From: Bacteroidales bacterium
Lineage (GTDB): Bacteria; Bacteroidota; Bacteroidia; Bacteroidales; Paludibacteraceae
Reading direction: 5' to 3'
NCBI GenBank assembly: GCA_015061115.1
Contig: SUXE01000004.1
Location: 122,175-186,174, forward strand
Length of the DNA: 64,000 nt
Shown: positions 54,262 to 62,593 of the stretch, in pieces
Position numbering within the stretch: position 1 is the stretch's first letter
How the letters are laid out: each line of letters starts with the position of its first letter
Notes under the pieces: model-generated
Told to the model about the DNA's origin: nothing
Databases searched by the model: none
Seen by the model: only the letters and a program-made list of their open reading frames with translations
Made by a program: the position numbers and the translations under genes

Positions 54262-55815
54262 ATGAAGAGCAAATTTTTGAAATATGCACGTGTGCTTTGT
54301 GCTGTGGTGATGATGCTTTCTATCGTCACTCTTTTCTGCGACACCACAGGTATAGCCAGACATTATTTGGGTTGGACTGTCGACATCCAATTCTTTCCTT
54401 CTATTTCCGCAGGTTTGATTGCGGCGTTTGTGTCGACGTTGGTTGTGACTAAACTGTTCGGAAGAATATACTGCTCGGTGATTTGTCCGCTTGGTATTTT
54501 TCAGGATATCGTCGCACGACTTGGCAGACTGACAAAAAAACAGAAAATCAAGTATTCTTATAGTGAGGAGAAACTTTGGATGCGATTGATAATAGCTGTG
54601 CTGTTTATCGCATCTTATTTGATTTGTGCATATCCGATAGTAGGTTTGCTTGAACCATACAGTATCTTCGGACGTATGGCGACCACTCTTCTCGCTCCAG
54701 TGGGCAGACTCATTGCAGAGTATCTTGCCGCATCGTCTGAGGCTGCCGGCGATTATACATTTGCGATGCCTGCCGCGTTAAACTATTCATATGTGATGTT
54801 AGGAGTCGCTCTATTCTCACTTGTGCTTATCGCTATTTTAGCATTCCGTGGTGGTCGTACATATTGTAATACTATCTGTCCTGTCGGCACAATTCTTTCC
54901 ATCTTTGCTGAAAACTCAGTGGTTAAACCAGTCATCGACCATGACAAATGTGTGAAATGTGGTCTTTGTGCAAGAAAATGTAAGGCTTCATGTATCGACT
55001 CTAAAAATGGAAAAGTCGATTCTTCAAGATGTGTCGACTGTATGAATTGCATCTCCGCATGTAGCAAGGGGGCTATTTCTTTCTCAACATCATCAGACAA
55101 AGACAAGACTCCTAATATTATAAAGAGAATCAAGGATAGATTTGCGAAGAAGGCTAAGGAAGACGTGAATGCTACCGTCGCAACGGATGAATCAAAACGA
55201 GCATTCCTGACAGTCGGAGCACTTGTTGTTGGAAGTGCCATGACTAAGAGTATGGCAAAGACATTCGACGGTGGTTTGGCTGAAATCACAGAAAAGAAGG
55301 AGCCAGTACGTACGGACAGAATCACACCTCCGGGAAGTAAATCGTACAGACATATTAAAGATGTATGTACTTCTTGTGGACTTTGTATCACTGCATGTCC
55401 TAATGAAGTGCTTCGTCCAAGTGAGGAACTTGATTCATTGCTGACACCAGTGATGAGTTTTGAAAAAGGCTATTGCCGACCTGAATGTAAGCGATGCAGT
55501 GACGTTTGTCCGACAGGAGCTATCTCACTTGCAGATCTTGCAGAGAAGAGCGCTACACATGTCGGCCATGCAGTGCTTATCGCCGACAATTGTATCTCTT
55601 TGAAGAAAGGAGTGTCGTGCGGCAACTGTGCCCGCCACTGTCCGGCTGGAGCAATCACGATGGCACCATCTGTCGTCGGCGACGAGACGTCTCCAAAAAT
55701 GCCGGTGATAGATTCACAAAGATGCATCGGATGTGGTGCATGTGAAAATCTGTGTCCTTCATCGCCATACAGCGCAATCTACGTGGAGGGTCACCGTGTA
55801 CACAGAATAGATTAA
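54262..55815 (+). CDS. Membrane polyferredoxin, NapH-like and NapG-like parts fused
   Basis: 517 residues. The first 270 residues resemble NapH/RdxA-type membrane proteins: helices near 8-28, 45-65, 110-130 and 175-198, cysteine motifs CSVICPLG (Cys71) and CNTICPVG (Cys202), then two 4Fe-4S sets (CVKCGLCARKC at 230 and CVDCMNCISAC). A linker follows with SKRAFLTVGALVVGSAM (about 310-327), which resembles the start of a NapG Tat signal. The last 150 residues carry four more clusters, as in NapG (CTSCGLCITACP, CKRCSDVCP, CGNCARHCP, CIGCGACENLCP). It would carry electrons between the membrane and an extracytoplasmic or cytoplasmic partner. The aldo/keto reductase gene follows 48 bp later. Confidence 0.88.
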   Translation: MKSKFLKYARVLCAVVMMLSIVTLFCDTTGIARHYLGWTVDIQFFPSISAGLIAAFVSTLVVTKLFGRIYCSVICPLGIFQDIVARLGRLTKKQKIKYSYSEEKLWMRLIIAVLFIASYLICAYPIVGLLEPYSIFGRMATTLLAPVGRLIAEYLAASSEAAGDYTFAMPAALNYSYVMLGVALFSLVLIAILAFRGGRTYCNTICPVGTILSIFAENSVVKPVIDHDKCVKCGLCARKCKASCIDSKNGKVDSSRCVDCMNCISACSKGAISFSTSSDKDKTPNIIKRIKDRFAKKAKEDVNATVATDESKRAFLTVGALVVGSAMTKSMAKTFDGGLAEITEKKEPVRTDRITPPGSKSYRHIKDVCTSCGLCITACPNEVLRPSEELDSLLTPVMSFEKGYCRPECKRCSDVCPTGAISLADLAEKSATHVGHAVLIADNCISLKKGVSCGNCARHCPAGAITMAPSVVGDETSPKMPVIDSQRCIGCGACENLCPSSPYSAIYVEGHRVHRID

Positions 55816-55863
55816 GTATCGGGATCTTCCCCTATTTGTAAACTGAAAAAGACAACACAATAT

Positions 55864-57258
55864 ATGGATCGCAGAGATTTTCTTAAACGTTTGTCGGCTG
55901 CCACTGCCACTATGGGATTGGCTGCGTGTACTCCTGCTGAAAAGACGAAGGAGATAATCGGAACGAAAAGCAAGAAACCTACAGGTGAGATGACATACCG
56001 CACTGTGCCGACATCTGGCGACAAAGTGTCGTTGCTTGGCTATGGCTGTATGCGTCTGCCTACTGTGCAACACGGAAGCGCAAGAGAGCAGAAAGATATC
56101 GAGATAGATCAGGAAGAGTTGAACGCTCATGTGGATTATGCGATAGAGCATGGAATCAATTACTTCGACACATCTCCAGTTTATTGCCAGGGAAGAAGTG
56201 AGCACCACATGGGTATAGCTTTGAAACGTATTCCGAGAGAGAAATTCCTTATCGCCACTAAGCTCTCGAATTTCGCACAGGAATATTGGAGCAGGGAAAA
56301 ATCGATAGAGATGTATCGCAACTCCTTCAAGGAACTTCAGGTGGATACTATCGATTATATGCTTCTTCATGCTATCGGAGGCACGTCTGGAGAGTATAAT
56401 TCGACTCAAACTTTTGAGAAGAGATACATTGAGAATGGCATTCTTGACTTCCTTCTTGAAGAGAGAGCGAAAGGCAAAATCCGTCATCTTGGATTCTCTT
56501 ACCATGGTGATATCGCTATCTTCGACCGTGCTCTTGCCATGCACGACAAATGCAAGTGGGATTTCGTGCAGATTCAGATGAACTATGTCGACTGGCTGCA
56601 TGCCAAGGAGGTCAATCCAAACAATACAAACGCTGAATACCTCTACGCTGAGCTGGAGAAACGCAATATCCCTGCCATCATCATGGAGCCATTGCTTGGC
56701 GGACGTTTGGCAAGCACATTGAGTTTCATCGCAGCCAAACTGAAAGCACACCGTCCAGAAGACTCAATCGCTAAATGGGCGTTGCGTTATCTAGGATCAT
56801 TCCCTAATGTGCTTACTGTGTTGAGCGGAATGACTTATATGGAGAATGTCAAGGAAAATATTGACACATATTCTCCTGTGGAGCCATGCACAGAAGAGGA
56901 ATTAGCATTGCTTGAAGAGGTGGCTCAGGCGATGCTGAGATACCCAAGTGTGCCATGTACGGGATGCCAGTACTGTATGCCATGCCCTTATGGTGTGAAT
57001 ATTCCTGGTATCTTCCAGCACTATAACAAATGTATCAATGAGGGCAACGTCTCTGTCAGCAATCAGGATGAGAACTATGTGAAAGCTCGTCGTGCATTCC
57101 TTATGGGTTACGACCGTGCTGTGTCTAAGCTACGTCAGGCAGACCACTGTATAGGATGTGGAGCCTGTGTGAGTCATTGTCCGCAGGGAATCAAGATTCC
57201 AGCTGAGATGCAGAGAATAGACAAATATGTGGAGAGTTTGAAACAATCTATGGATTAA
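55864..57258 (+). CDS. Tat-exported aldo/keto reductase lipoprotein with C-terminal 4Fe-4S domain
   Basis: 464 residues. The N-terminus MDRRDFLKRLSAATATMGLAAC combines a twin-arginine motif with a lipobox. The aldo/keto reductase barrel follows: LLGYGCMRLP, YFDTSPVYCQGRSE with the active Tyr region, YMLLHAIGG, and GKIRHLGFSYHG. The C-terminus carries two ferredoxin-like clusters (CTGCQYCMPCPYGVNIP from Cys365, and CIGCGACVSHCPQGIKIP from Cys429). It is probably a periplasmic oxidoreductase fed by the polyferredoxin encoded just before it. The substrate is unknown. Confidence 0.92.
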   Translation: MDRRDFLKRLSAATATMGLAACTPAEKTKEIIGTKSKKPTGEMTYRTVPTSGDKVSLLGYGCMRLPTVQHGSAREQKDIEIDQEELNAHVDYAIEHGINYFDTSPVYCQGRSEHHMGIALKRIPREKFLIATKLSNFAQEYWSREKSIEMYRNSFKELQVDTIDYMLLHAIGGTSGEYNSTQTFEKRYIENGILDFLLEERAKGKIRHLGFSYHGDIAIFDRALAMHDKCKWDFVQIQMNYVDWLHAKEVNPNNTNAEYLYAELEKRNIPAIIMEPLLGGRLASTLSFIAAKLKAHRPEDSIAKWALRYLGSFPNVLTVLSGMTYMENVKENIDTYSPVEPCTEEELALLEEVAQAMLRYPSVPCTGCQYCMPCPYGVNIPGIFQHYNKCINEGNVSVSNQDENYVKARRAFLMGYDRAVSKLRQADHCIGCGACVSHCPQGIKIPAEMQRIDKYVESLKQSMD

Positions 57259-57268
57259 AAGTCGACGC

Positions 57269-57655
57269 ATGGATAAACTGACAATCGTAACAGCTTCAGG
57301 CGAAACCATCACAGCCAATGAGATGGGCATCAAGGCTCTTCGTCGCATATATAAAGAGCGACGTGAGGTGTTGCGTGGAGCGACGGTGACAGACATCATC
57401 ATCGGCAAAGGTGCTGCTTGTTTCCTGATTTGTGGTGGAATTAAGCATTTGAATGTGGATGTGATCAGTAGAGCCGGGCTTGACATGTTGCAGAAGGCAG
57501 GCATTCCCGTCTGCCCAAAACAGATTGTCCCGATGATAATCAACCGTAAGAATGACGGGCAGTGTCCTATTGAGAATCTTCTTAGAGAGACATTTGATGC
57601 GGAGGAAGGAATCAAGAAAATCAGTGCTTTCTTCAACGACGAATATTCGGTGTAG
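57269..57655 (+). CDS. DUF1893 family protein
   Basis: 128 residues matching DUF1893, a small family with a cytidine-deaminase-like fold: LRGATVTDIIIGKGAACFLICGGIKHLNVDVISRAGLDML and then NRKNDGQCPIENL. Function unestablished; the conserved cysteines could bind metal, but no clear H-x-E motif is present. It starts 10 bp after the aldo/keto reductase stop, so it belongs to the same operon. Cytoplasmic. Confidence 0.85.
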   Translation: MDKLTIVTASGETITANEMGIKALRRIYKERREVLRGATVTDIIIGKGAACFLICGGIKHLNVDVISRAGLDMLQKAGIPVCPKQIVPMIINRKNDGQCPIENLLRETFDAEEGIKKISAFFNDEYSV

Positions 57656-57727
57656 ATTAAGAAACGATATTTTTAATATAGCAGGCCACATAGAATAACA
57701 ATATAGCAAGACTGACAAAGTTGTGAT

Positions 57728-57742
57728 CATCGAACTCACGTT
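57728..57742. repeat. Solitary terminal repeat of the MITE-like family
   Basis: CATCGAACTCACGTT is identical to the reverse complement of the first 15 bp of the element at 13504. No other element sequence is visible beside it. Confidence 0.45.
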
Positions 57743-57769
57743 AAATGACGTGACACCATACAACAATTA

Positions 57770-57803
57770 AAACGGCTGTGTTTCAAATGAAGCACAGCCG
57801 TTT
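57770..57803. terminator. Bidirectional terminator after the DUF1893 gene
   Basis: AAACGGCTGTG / CACAGCCGTTT, perfect 11-bp stem with 12-base loop. Confidence 0.85.
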
Positions 57804-57818
57804 ATATGTAATCCAATT

Positions 57819-57855
57819 TTATGTAATTTCGGAATGCAACTCCGAAATCACATAA
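57819..57855 (-). terminator. Hairpin directly after the alpha/beta hydrolase gene
   Basis: TTATGT-ATTTCGGA / TCCGAAAT-ACATAA with single-base internal mismatch, adjoining the stop codon at 57857. Confidence 0.6.
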
Positions 57856-57856
57856 A

Positions 57857-58783
57857 TTATCTTAATGCCTTATTTAAGAAATCTGACACAACATGCTCAT
57901 ACTTTTCCGGTTGCTCAGTGATAGCATTGATATGAGTGCCACCTTCCACCAACCACATCTCGACATTCTTTTTCTTTGTTGCCAAAATACGTTTGCCTTC
58001 CGACACAGGCACTCTGGTATCTGCGTCGCCATGGATAATAAGAAGCGGAATTTCCACGTTCTCCAACGTTTTGATGGACGACGCTTCCATAAACGACCAT
58101 CCTTCCTTGATTTTACATAACAGGCTTGCCGCGTGAAGAAGTGGGAATGCAGGCAAATGCATCTTCTGTTTCATCTCATGACTGAATTCAGCAAAAGCGG
58201 ATGTGAACCCACTGTCGTCAACGACTGCCTTCACACATGCTGGCAATCCCTCCTCCGCACACATCACGACACAAGCTCCACCCATAGATAGCCCGTGCAA
58301 CACCACAGGAAGAGAGGCGTCAAAATAACGGTTTACTTCTGATGCCCACTGCAAAACATCCAAACGGTCCGGCCATCCCATACCAGTCACATGTCCATCA
58401 CTACTTGCATGGTGAGCCAAGTCGAGCATCGCCACATTGAAATGAAACTTCTCCAAATACAATCTTGCATGTGGCAATGTCTGAATTGAACAGCCTGTGT
58501 AGCCATGCACTAAAATTACCGTGCCTTTCGCCTCCTGACAAGGAATCAAATAGGCATGTAAACGCTCTCCCTTGGGGTTAGTGATATAATGGTCATCGAC
58601 TTTCCCGTCGGAACGTAAAACATCAAACCAAGAAAGAGTCTCTGGTTGCTCTGTTCCAAAAATTTTTCTGAAATTTTCCTCGCTTCGCCCCACTGTATCC
58701 TTATAAATGGATATACGAAGTAAAAAGAATGCAAACGCCACTATAAAGATAACGATGGTAACTCCAATTATCGCAAAAATCAT
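57857..58783 (-). CDS. Alpha/beta hydrolase with N-terminal membrane anchor
   Basis: 308 residues. A single hydrophobic segment at residues 2-24 likely anchors the protein. The hydrolase fold has VILVHGYTGCSIQ (oxyanion region), the nucleophile elbow HGLSMGG, LLIIHGDADTRVP with the acid, and GGTHINA with the catalytic His. Similar proteins act as esterases or peptidase-like hydrolases of unknown substrates. Transcribed away from the DUF1893 operon toward a shared terminator zone. A role cannot be assigned. Confidence 0.88.
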   Translation of the reverse strand: MIFAIIGVTIVIFIVAFAFFLLRISIYKDTVGRSEENFRKIFGTEQPETLSWFDVLRSDGKVDDHYITNPKGERLHAYLIPCQEAKGTVILVHGYTGCSIQTLPHARLYLEKFHFNVAMLDLAHHASSDGHVTGMGWPDRLDVLQWASEVNRYFDASLPVVLHGLSMGGACVVMCAEEGLPACVKAVVDDSGFTSAFAEFSHEMKQKMHLPAFPLLHAASLLCKIKEGWSFMEASSIKTLENVEIPLLIIHGDADTRVPVSEGKRILATKKKNVEMWLVEGGTHINAITEQPEKYEHVVSDFLNKALR

Positions 58784-58881
58784 AATCCTAACCTTTTAAT
58801 AAACTACCGTACAAACCATGCCAACGATTATAACAAACACGTCATATCTCACATGACAATCATTATTTACCACAAAAAGAC

Positions 58882-58907
58882 AGCGACGTGCATACGTACG
58901 TCTCTAT
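58882..58907. repeat. Dispersed palindrome, GTAGAGACG family, after the metS-like gene
   Basis: On the minus strand TATAGAGACGTACGTATGCA continuing into CGTCG, arms GACGT/ACGTC, beginning right after the small gene's stop codon. Confidence 0.5.
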
Positions 58908-58909
58908 AT

Positions 58910-59017
58910 TCAAGCTCTCGGTTTCTTGCTCTTCAAAACCTTGACATATAAATATATCGTGATTGCAGCGATTGGCACCTGTACCAAAAGCAACATCGCT
59001 AATGCGTCTCCACTCAT
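58910..59017 (-). CDS. MetS-like small subunit of the NSS transporter
   Basis: 35 residues: MSGDALAMLLLVQVPIAAIT, then IYLYVKVLKSKKPRA. It is one membrane helix with a basic C-terminal tail, the pattern of the small partner proteins (MetS/MaAIMP small subunit) found directly after NSS-type transporter genes. In Corynebacterium MetS is required with MetP for methionine and alanine uptake. The ATG is 3 bp after the transporter stop, so translation is coupled. It is too short for most gene callers. The pairing with the transporter is the main support. Confidence 0.8.
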   Translation of the reverse strand: MSGDALAMLLLVQVPIAAITIYLYVKVLKSKKPRA

Positions 59018-59020
59018 ATT

Positions 59021-60832
59021 TTAATCCTCCTCTATCCTTATTTGTTGTTGTTTGTTTTTCTTGTCCACGAAGTATATCATAACGCAAAGCACCACAAGAC
59101 ACAGCAATAATGATATTCGTGTTATGTCGACATACATCACGTCGTTGTAGACGGTGCCTTCGCTGAGTGCGGAACCCGGTTCCACATTATCTCCGACTTT
59201 TACCACAGGTATTGTTCCTTCCGGCAATGACACTGTTTTGACTGCCTCTCCACAATTGATCTCTACAGCGTTGTCAGTCACTCCTGTCACCTGACCTGTA
59301 TAGTCGGAATAGTAGAAGTTTGACACCCATGATGAGTTTGCTCCTATTCCTTTATGTGTCAACTCTCCGATAATCGACGAATTGTCGACCTCCCAACCAG
59401 ACAATGATATCTGACTCCAGTCGTCATTCTTAGGTTTGATAAGCGCAGTGACAAAGATGAGGATCATCATTACCGGTGTGACATATCTTAGGATATATTT
59501 GAAGATTATTGGCAACTGCATTTCTGCTCCGTAGTGGATTATACGCCAACCTTTATCCAATCCCATCACCCAAGAGAACATGATTGTCTCGATCATACCG
59601 AAAAAGAAGAGTGCGAAAGTGCCAGCCCAGAAGTCGTACTGATCGAAGACTCCTTTGTCGAAAAACAATACCGTCGGCAAAGCAAGGAAGAACAAGATCA
59701 CTCCATATATCCATGATGCTTTCTTCTGACTCCATTTGTAACTGTCTGTAAAGAAAGTTACCAAAGGGGTGGAAATAGCGAGCGACGATGTCACAGCAGA
59801 GAAGAAAAGTAATCCGAAGAAAGCAAGTCCAGCCAATGCGGAAAGCACTGGCCCCCACTGAGAAAACAGGTATGGAAGCGTTTTGAATCCGAGACTGAAT
59901 CCTCCAGACTGAGTCATCTCAAGCACAGCAGGCACACCAAAATATCCTACTGCAATCGGGAAAATGATCGCACTGCCGAGGACTACCTCTGTGAATTCGT
60001 TTGTGAATCCGGCAGTGAGCGAGTTCAACACTATATCATCATGCTTTTTGATATATGAAGCATAACACTGTATACAACCCATTCCGAGCGACATAGTGAA
60101 GAATACCTGTCCGCCGGCAGCTAGCCAAACCTTAGGGTTGGTCAAAGAGTCAAATTGAGGATTCCACAGATAGTTGAATCCATCCATGCTTCCGAAAGTC
60201 GCACCCGCGTCGCCTTTATCAAGAGTGTACGCTCTTACGACAAGGAATATTCCGAAAAGCAACAGCATAGGCATCGCTATCTTCGCTACCTTCTCAATTC
60301 CATCCTTGATGCCCTTGGCAAGAATCCATACATTGAATATGATGCACACCAGGAAGCATATCATGGTGTCGTGGGGAAGGAATGAAGTGGAAACTCCAAG
60401 ATCGAGGTATTTGCCGAAGAAACTGGCCACCTCTGTTTCCGACATTCCCATGAATGTGCCGCATACAGAATGGATGGCATACGACAATGTCCAGCTTTCA
60501 ATATAAACGTAATAAGCGCAGATGAGTGTGCTACAGAAAATGCCCATCGATCCGAAATATTTCCATATAGGATGACGGTGCGCAGATTGAAGAATCATAG
60601 GAGGGGAGTGATGCCCCGACATTCCTCCAAGTTTTCCTGTACTCCACTCAATAAAGAGGAGCGGCAGACCAAGAAGGAAGAATGATATAAGATATGGGAT
60701 GATGAAAGCACCACCGCCATTTTGAACAGCCTGAATAGGAAAACGTAAAAAATTGCCTAACCCGACAGCATTGCCAGCCATGGCAAGAATCAGTCCGATT
60801 CGTGAACCCCACGCTTGAGTCTGTTGATCCAT
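59021..60832 (-). CDS. Sodium-dependent NSS-family transporter (amino acid type)
   Basis: 603 residues from the ATG at 60832 (WGSRIGLILAMAGNAVGLGNFLRFP, the hallmark helix 1 of the NSS/SLC6 family with the unwound Na+ and substrate site). The longer frame to 60937 precedes the promoter. Twelve helices are expected. Between helices 11 and 12 is an unusual extracytoplasmic insert of about 110 residues containing GQVTGVTDNAVEINC and VKVGDNVEPGSALSEG, which resembles a biotinyl/lipoyl-like beta fold. It imports an amino acid with Na+; methionine or alanine is suggested by the MetS-like gene 3 bp downstream. Confidence 0.92.
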   Translation of the reverse strand: MDQQTQAWGSRIGLILAMAGNAVGLGNFLRFPIQAVQNGGGAFIIPYLISFFLLGLPLLFIEWSTGKLGGMSGHHSPPMILQSAHRHPIWKYFGSMGIFCSTLICAYYVYIESWTLSYAIHSVCGTFMGMSETEVASFFGKYLDLGVSTSFLPHDTMICFLVCIIFNVWILAKGIKDGIEKVAKIAMPMLLLFGIFLVVRAYTLDKGDAGATFGSMDGFNYLWNPQFDSLTNPKVWLAAGGQVFFTMSLGMGCIQCYASYIKKHDDIVLNSLTAGFTNEFTEVVLGSAIIFPIAVGYFGVPAVLEMTQSGGFSLGFKTLPYLFSQWGPVLSALAGLAFFGLLFFSAVTSSLAISTPLVTFFTDSYKWSQKKASWIYGVILFFLALPTVLFFDKGVFDQYDFWAGTFALFFFGMIETIMFSWVMGLDKGWRIIHYGAEMQLPIIFKYILRYVTPVMMILIFVTALIKPKNDDWSQISLSGWEVDNSSIIGELTHKGIGANSSWVSNFYYSDYTGQVTGVTDNAVEINCGEAVKTVSLPEGTIPVVKVGDNVEPGSALSEGTVYNDVMYVDITRISLLLCLVVLCVMIYFVDKKNKQQQIRIEED

Positions 60833-60876
60833 TTCTGTCTTTTTCTTTGATTTTTCAGTAAAAATGTAGTTCGTTA

Positions 60877-60884
60877 CAAAAATA
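60877..60884 (-). promoter_or_regulatory. -7 promoter element for the NSS transporter
   Basis: TATTTTTG on the minus strand, 45 bp upstream of the ATG at 60832. Confidence 0.5.
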
Positions 60885-60937
60885 ATGCTTTTGTTTCTAT
60901 AAAAAAATAATGATTTATTTTTATATAATACAGGCAT

Positions 60938-60955
60938 TCTCTATTTTTGTAGAGA
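60938..60955 (+). promoter_or_regulatory. -7 element embedded in a palindrome before the thioredoxin-fold gene
   Basis: TATTTTTG at 60942-60949 lies within TCTCTA-TTTTTG-TAGAGA, a perfect 6-bp inverted repeat that could be an operator. Confidence 0.4.
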
Positions 60956-61061
60956 GATGAAAAAGGATTAATAGGGACATATTATCAGATCTGTATGTGG
61001 ATTTGGTATGATCTTGAAATCTACAGCTGATTTTTATAGAGGTTCCATAAAAAGAGCGACT

Positions 61062-62171
61062 ATGAGATTTATTAATGCATTAAAAATATCTACCTTAATA
61101 TTCCTGACACTGTTTTCTATTTCGTGTCGGAAAAACACTACAATTTCTATTTGTGGAAAAATTCCTTCAGCGGCAGGCAAAATGGTTTATGTTGATAGTC
61201 TTACTTCAACAAATCCTGTTTGTTTGGATTCTGCTATGGTGGAAGAAGACGGAAGTTTTAATATAGATATCAGAGCTGTGAAGAGAATGGCGTTCTTCCA
61301 GATGAGAGCTGATTCTATGTATGGCGCTTTTTGTGCTGATTCTACAGAAAAGATTGAATTTAAGGAGGGCGTATATGGAGAACTCACTCTTACTGGTGAC
61401 GATTATGCGGTCCAGTTATGCAGGTTAAGTCAACATTTAAGAGCAACAAATGAATATATCAGAACGTTGATGTTGATGTTTGACAAGTCTCCAGAGAAAA
61501 AGGAAACGATAAAAAATCTAATCTATAATCGCGTGATGCGATACCGACAAGTTGCAGATTCATTAGTGAAAGAGAATCCAGTATCGCCTGCAGCTTATTA
61601 TGCAATGACGACCAAGTTGATTTATGGAATTGAACCATATGATTTCAATGACGAAGAAGATCTTCTTATGCTTGCTGTCGTGGCAAACAGATGGGATATT
61701 ATTCGTCATAACAACGTATATTCCAACTTGTTGCTTGAAAAATTGGCGAGAGAGAAAGTTGACAAAGCAACGAAAAAAGTTGGAGATGGGCTTCTGTTTT
61801 CAGAAAAAGCTACATTTGTGGAGTTGAATCTTCCTAATGCCAAGCATAACAGAATCAGTCTGAACAGTATCAAGAATAAGAATGTGATTTTACTTTTCTG
61901 GAATCTAAGGAAGATGGATCATGATGTTTTGGAAAGAATAAAGTCGTACTATATTTCGAATCCGGATGTGGAGATCTACCATGTCAGTTTTGATAAGGAT
62001 GTCAAGGCTTTTGAGAAAGTTGCCGCCCACTATCCATGGATATGTGTGAACGATGTAGATGGGAAAAGTGCTGTTACTTACAATCTTGAAGCCACTCCTT
62101 CTGTATTTCTTTTCAATAAAAGAGGAAATATTGTCGGCAAAAACATTCCTTTTATCGGATACAAATTTTAA
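61062..62171 (+). CDS. Thioredoxin-fold lipoprotein lacking the CXXC motif
   Basis: 369 residues from the ATG at 61062, which gives a lipoprotein signal (ISTLIFLTLFSISC); the frame is open to 61008. Residues about 25-100 resemble a DUF4369 domain (ISICGKIPSAAGKMVYVDSL). A helical middle part follows. From about 255 there is a TlpA/AhpC-type thioredoxin fold: KNKNVILLFWNLRKMDHDVLERI and LEATPSVFLFNKRGNIVGKN with the cis-Pro in TPS. The usual W-C-x-x-C is W280-Asn-Leu-Arg-Lys, so both redox cysteines are absent and disulfide chemistry is unlikely. It may bind a partner or ligand instead. Single gene. Confidence 0.8.
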   Translation: MRFINALKISTLIFLTLFSISCRKNTTISICGKIPSAAGKMVYVDSLTSTNPVCLDSAMVEEDGSFNIDIRAVKRMAFFQMRADSMYGAFCADSTEKIEFKEGVYGELTLTGDDYAVQLCRLSQHLRATNEYIRTLMLMFDKSPEKKETIKNLIYNRVMRYRQVADSLVKENPVSPAAYYAMTTKLIYGIEPYDFNDEEDLLMLAVVANRWDIIRHNNVYSNLLLEKLAREKVDKATKKVGDGLLFSEKATFVELNLPNAKHNRISLNSIKNKNVILLFWNLRKMDHDVLERIKSYYISNPDVEIYHVSFDKDVKAFEKVAAHYPWICVNDVDGKSAVTYNLEATPSVFLFNKRGNIVGKNIPFIGYKF

Positions 62172-62185
62172 TAATCATACAGGTA

Positions 62186-62207
62186 GAGACGCACATCCGT
62201 GCGTCTC
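62186..62207. repeat. Dispersed palindrome, GTAGAGACG family, with degenerate tandem units
   Basis: GAGACGCAC-ATCC-GTGCGTCTC, perfect 9-bp arms. It is followed to about 62280 by four loose units of about 20 bp of the type GTGCGTCT-ATTTGA. Confidence 0.65.
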
Positions 62208-62404
62208 ATTATATTTGATGTGCGTCCAAATATTTATGGCGTGTCTATCATAATTTGACATGCATCTGACTTTATTTGAGTAATGGAAAAGACGCATGTT
62301 TGATTAAGTAGTGAACATTGTCACAGCTCCATTGTAAACTTAGAGCAAGAGAACGGGATAAATTCTATCAGGCATTAATAATTAATGATAATTTGATATA
62401 AGAA

Positions 62405-62438
62405 AACTCCAAAAGCTATTAAATGCTTTTGGAGTTTT
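62405..62438 (+). terminator. Rho-independent terminator, plus strand
   Basis: CTCCAAAAGC / GCTTTTGGAG with eight-base loop and TTTT. It is 230 bp beyond the nearest plus-strand gene. Confidence 0.7.
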
Positions 62439-62477
62439 GTGTTGAAATATATATTACCTCCAGTCTCTTTAAATGAA

Positions 62478-62521
62478 AAGAGAGTGTATCTCAACTATTG
62501 TTAGTTTTGATACACTCTCTT
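62478..62521 (-). terminator. Long hairpin, probable terminator of the FISUMP-like gene
   Basis: AAGAGAGTGTATC / GATACACTCTCTT, a perfect 13-bp stem with an 18-base loop, 73 bp past the minus-strand stop at 62594. Confidence 0.6.
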
Positions 62522-62593
62522 CTAAAGTTATAACTCGTGTCCTAACCAATTGAAAAATTAGGACCTGTAGAGTTAATGGTGATGTGAATAGTA

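Larger units (their letters stand above)
62208..62593. other. Intergenic stretch with hairpins, no gene
   Basis: About 390 bp. Besides the degenerate units near 62210-62280 it holds two strong hairpins (62405-62438 and 62478-62521). No coding frame is credible. Confidence 0.5.

Noticed and set aside
55759..56751. 330-codon minus-strand frame
   Set aside because: Antisense to the aldo/keto reductase gene, which has a full Tat signal and ferredoxin motifs.
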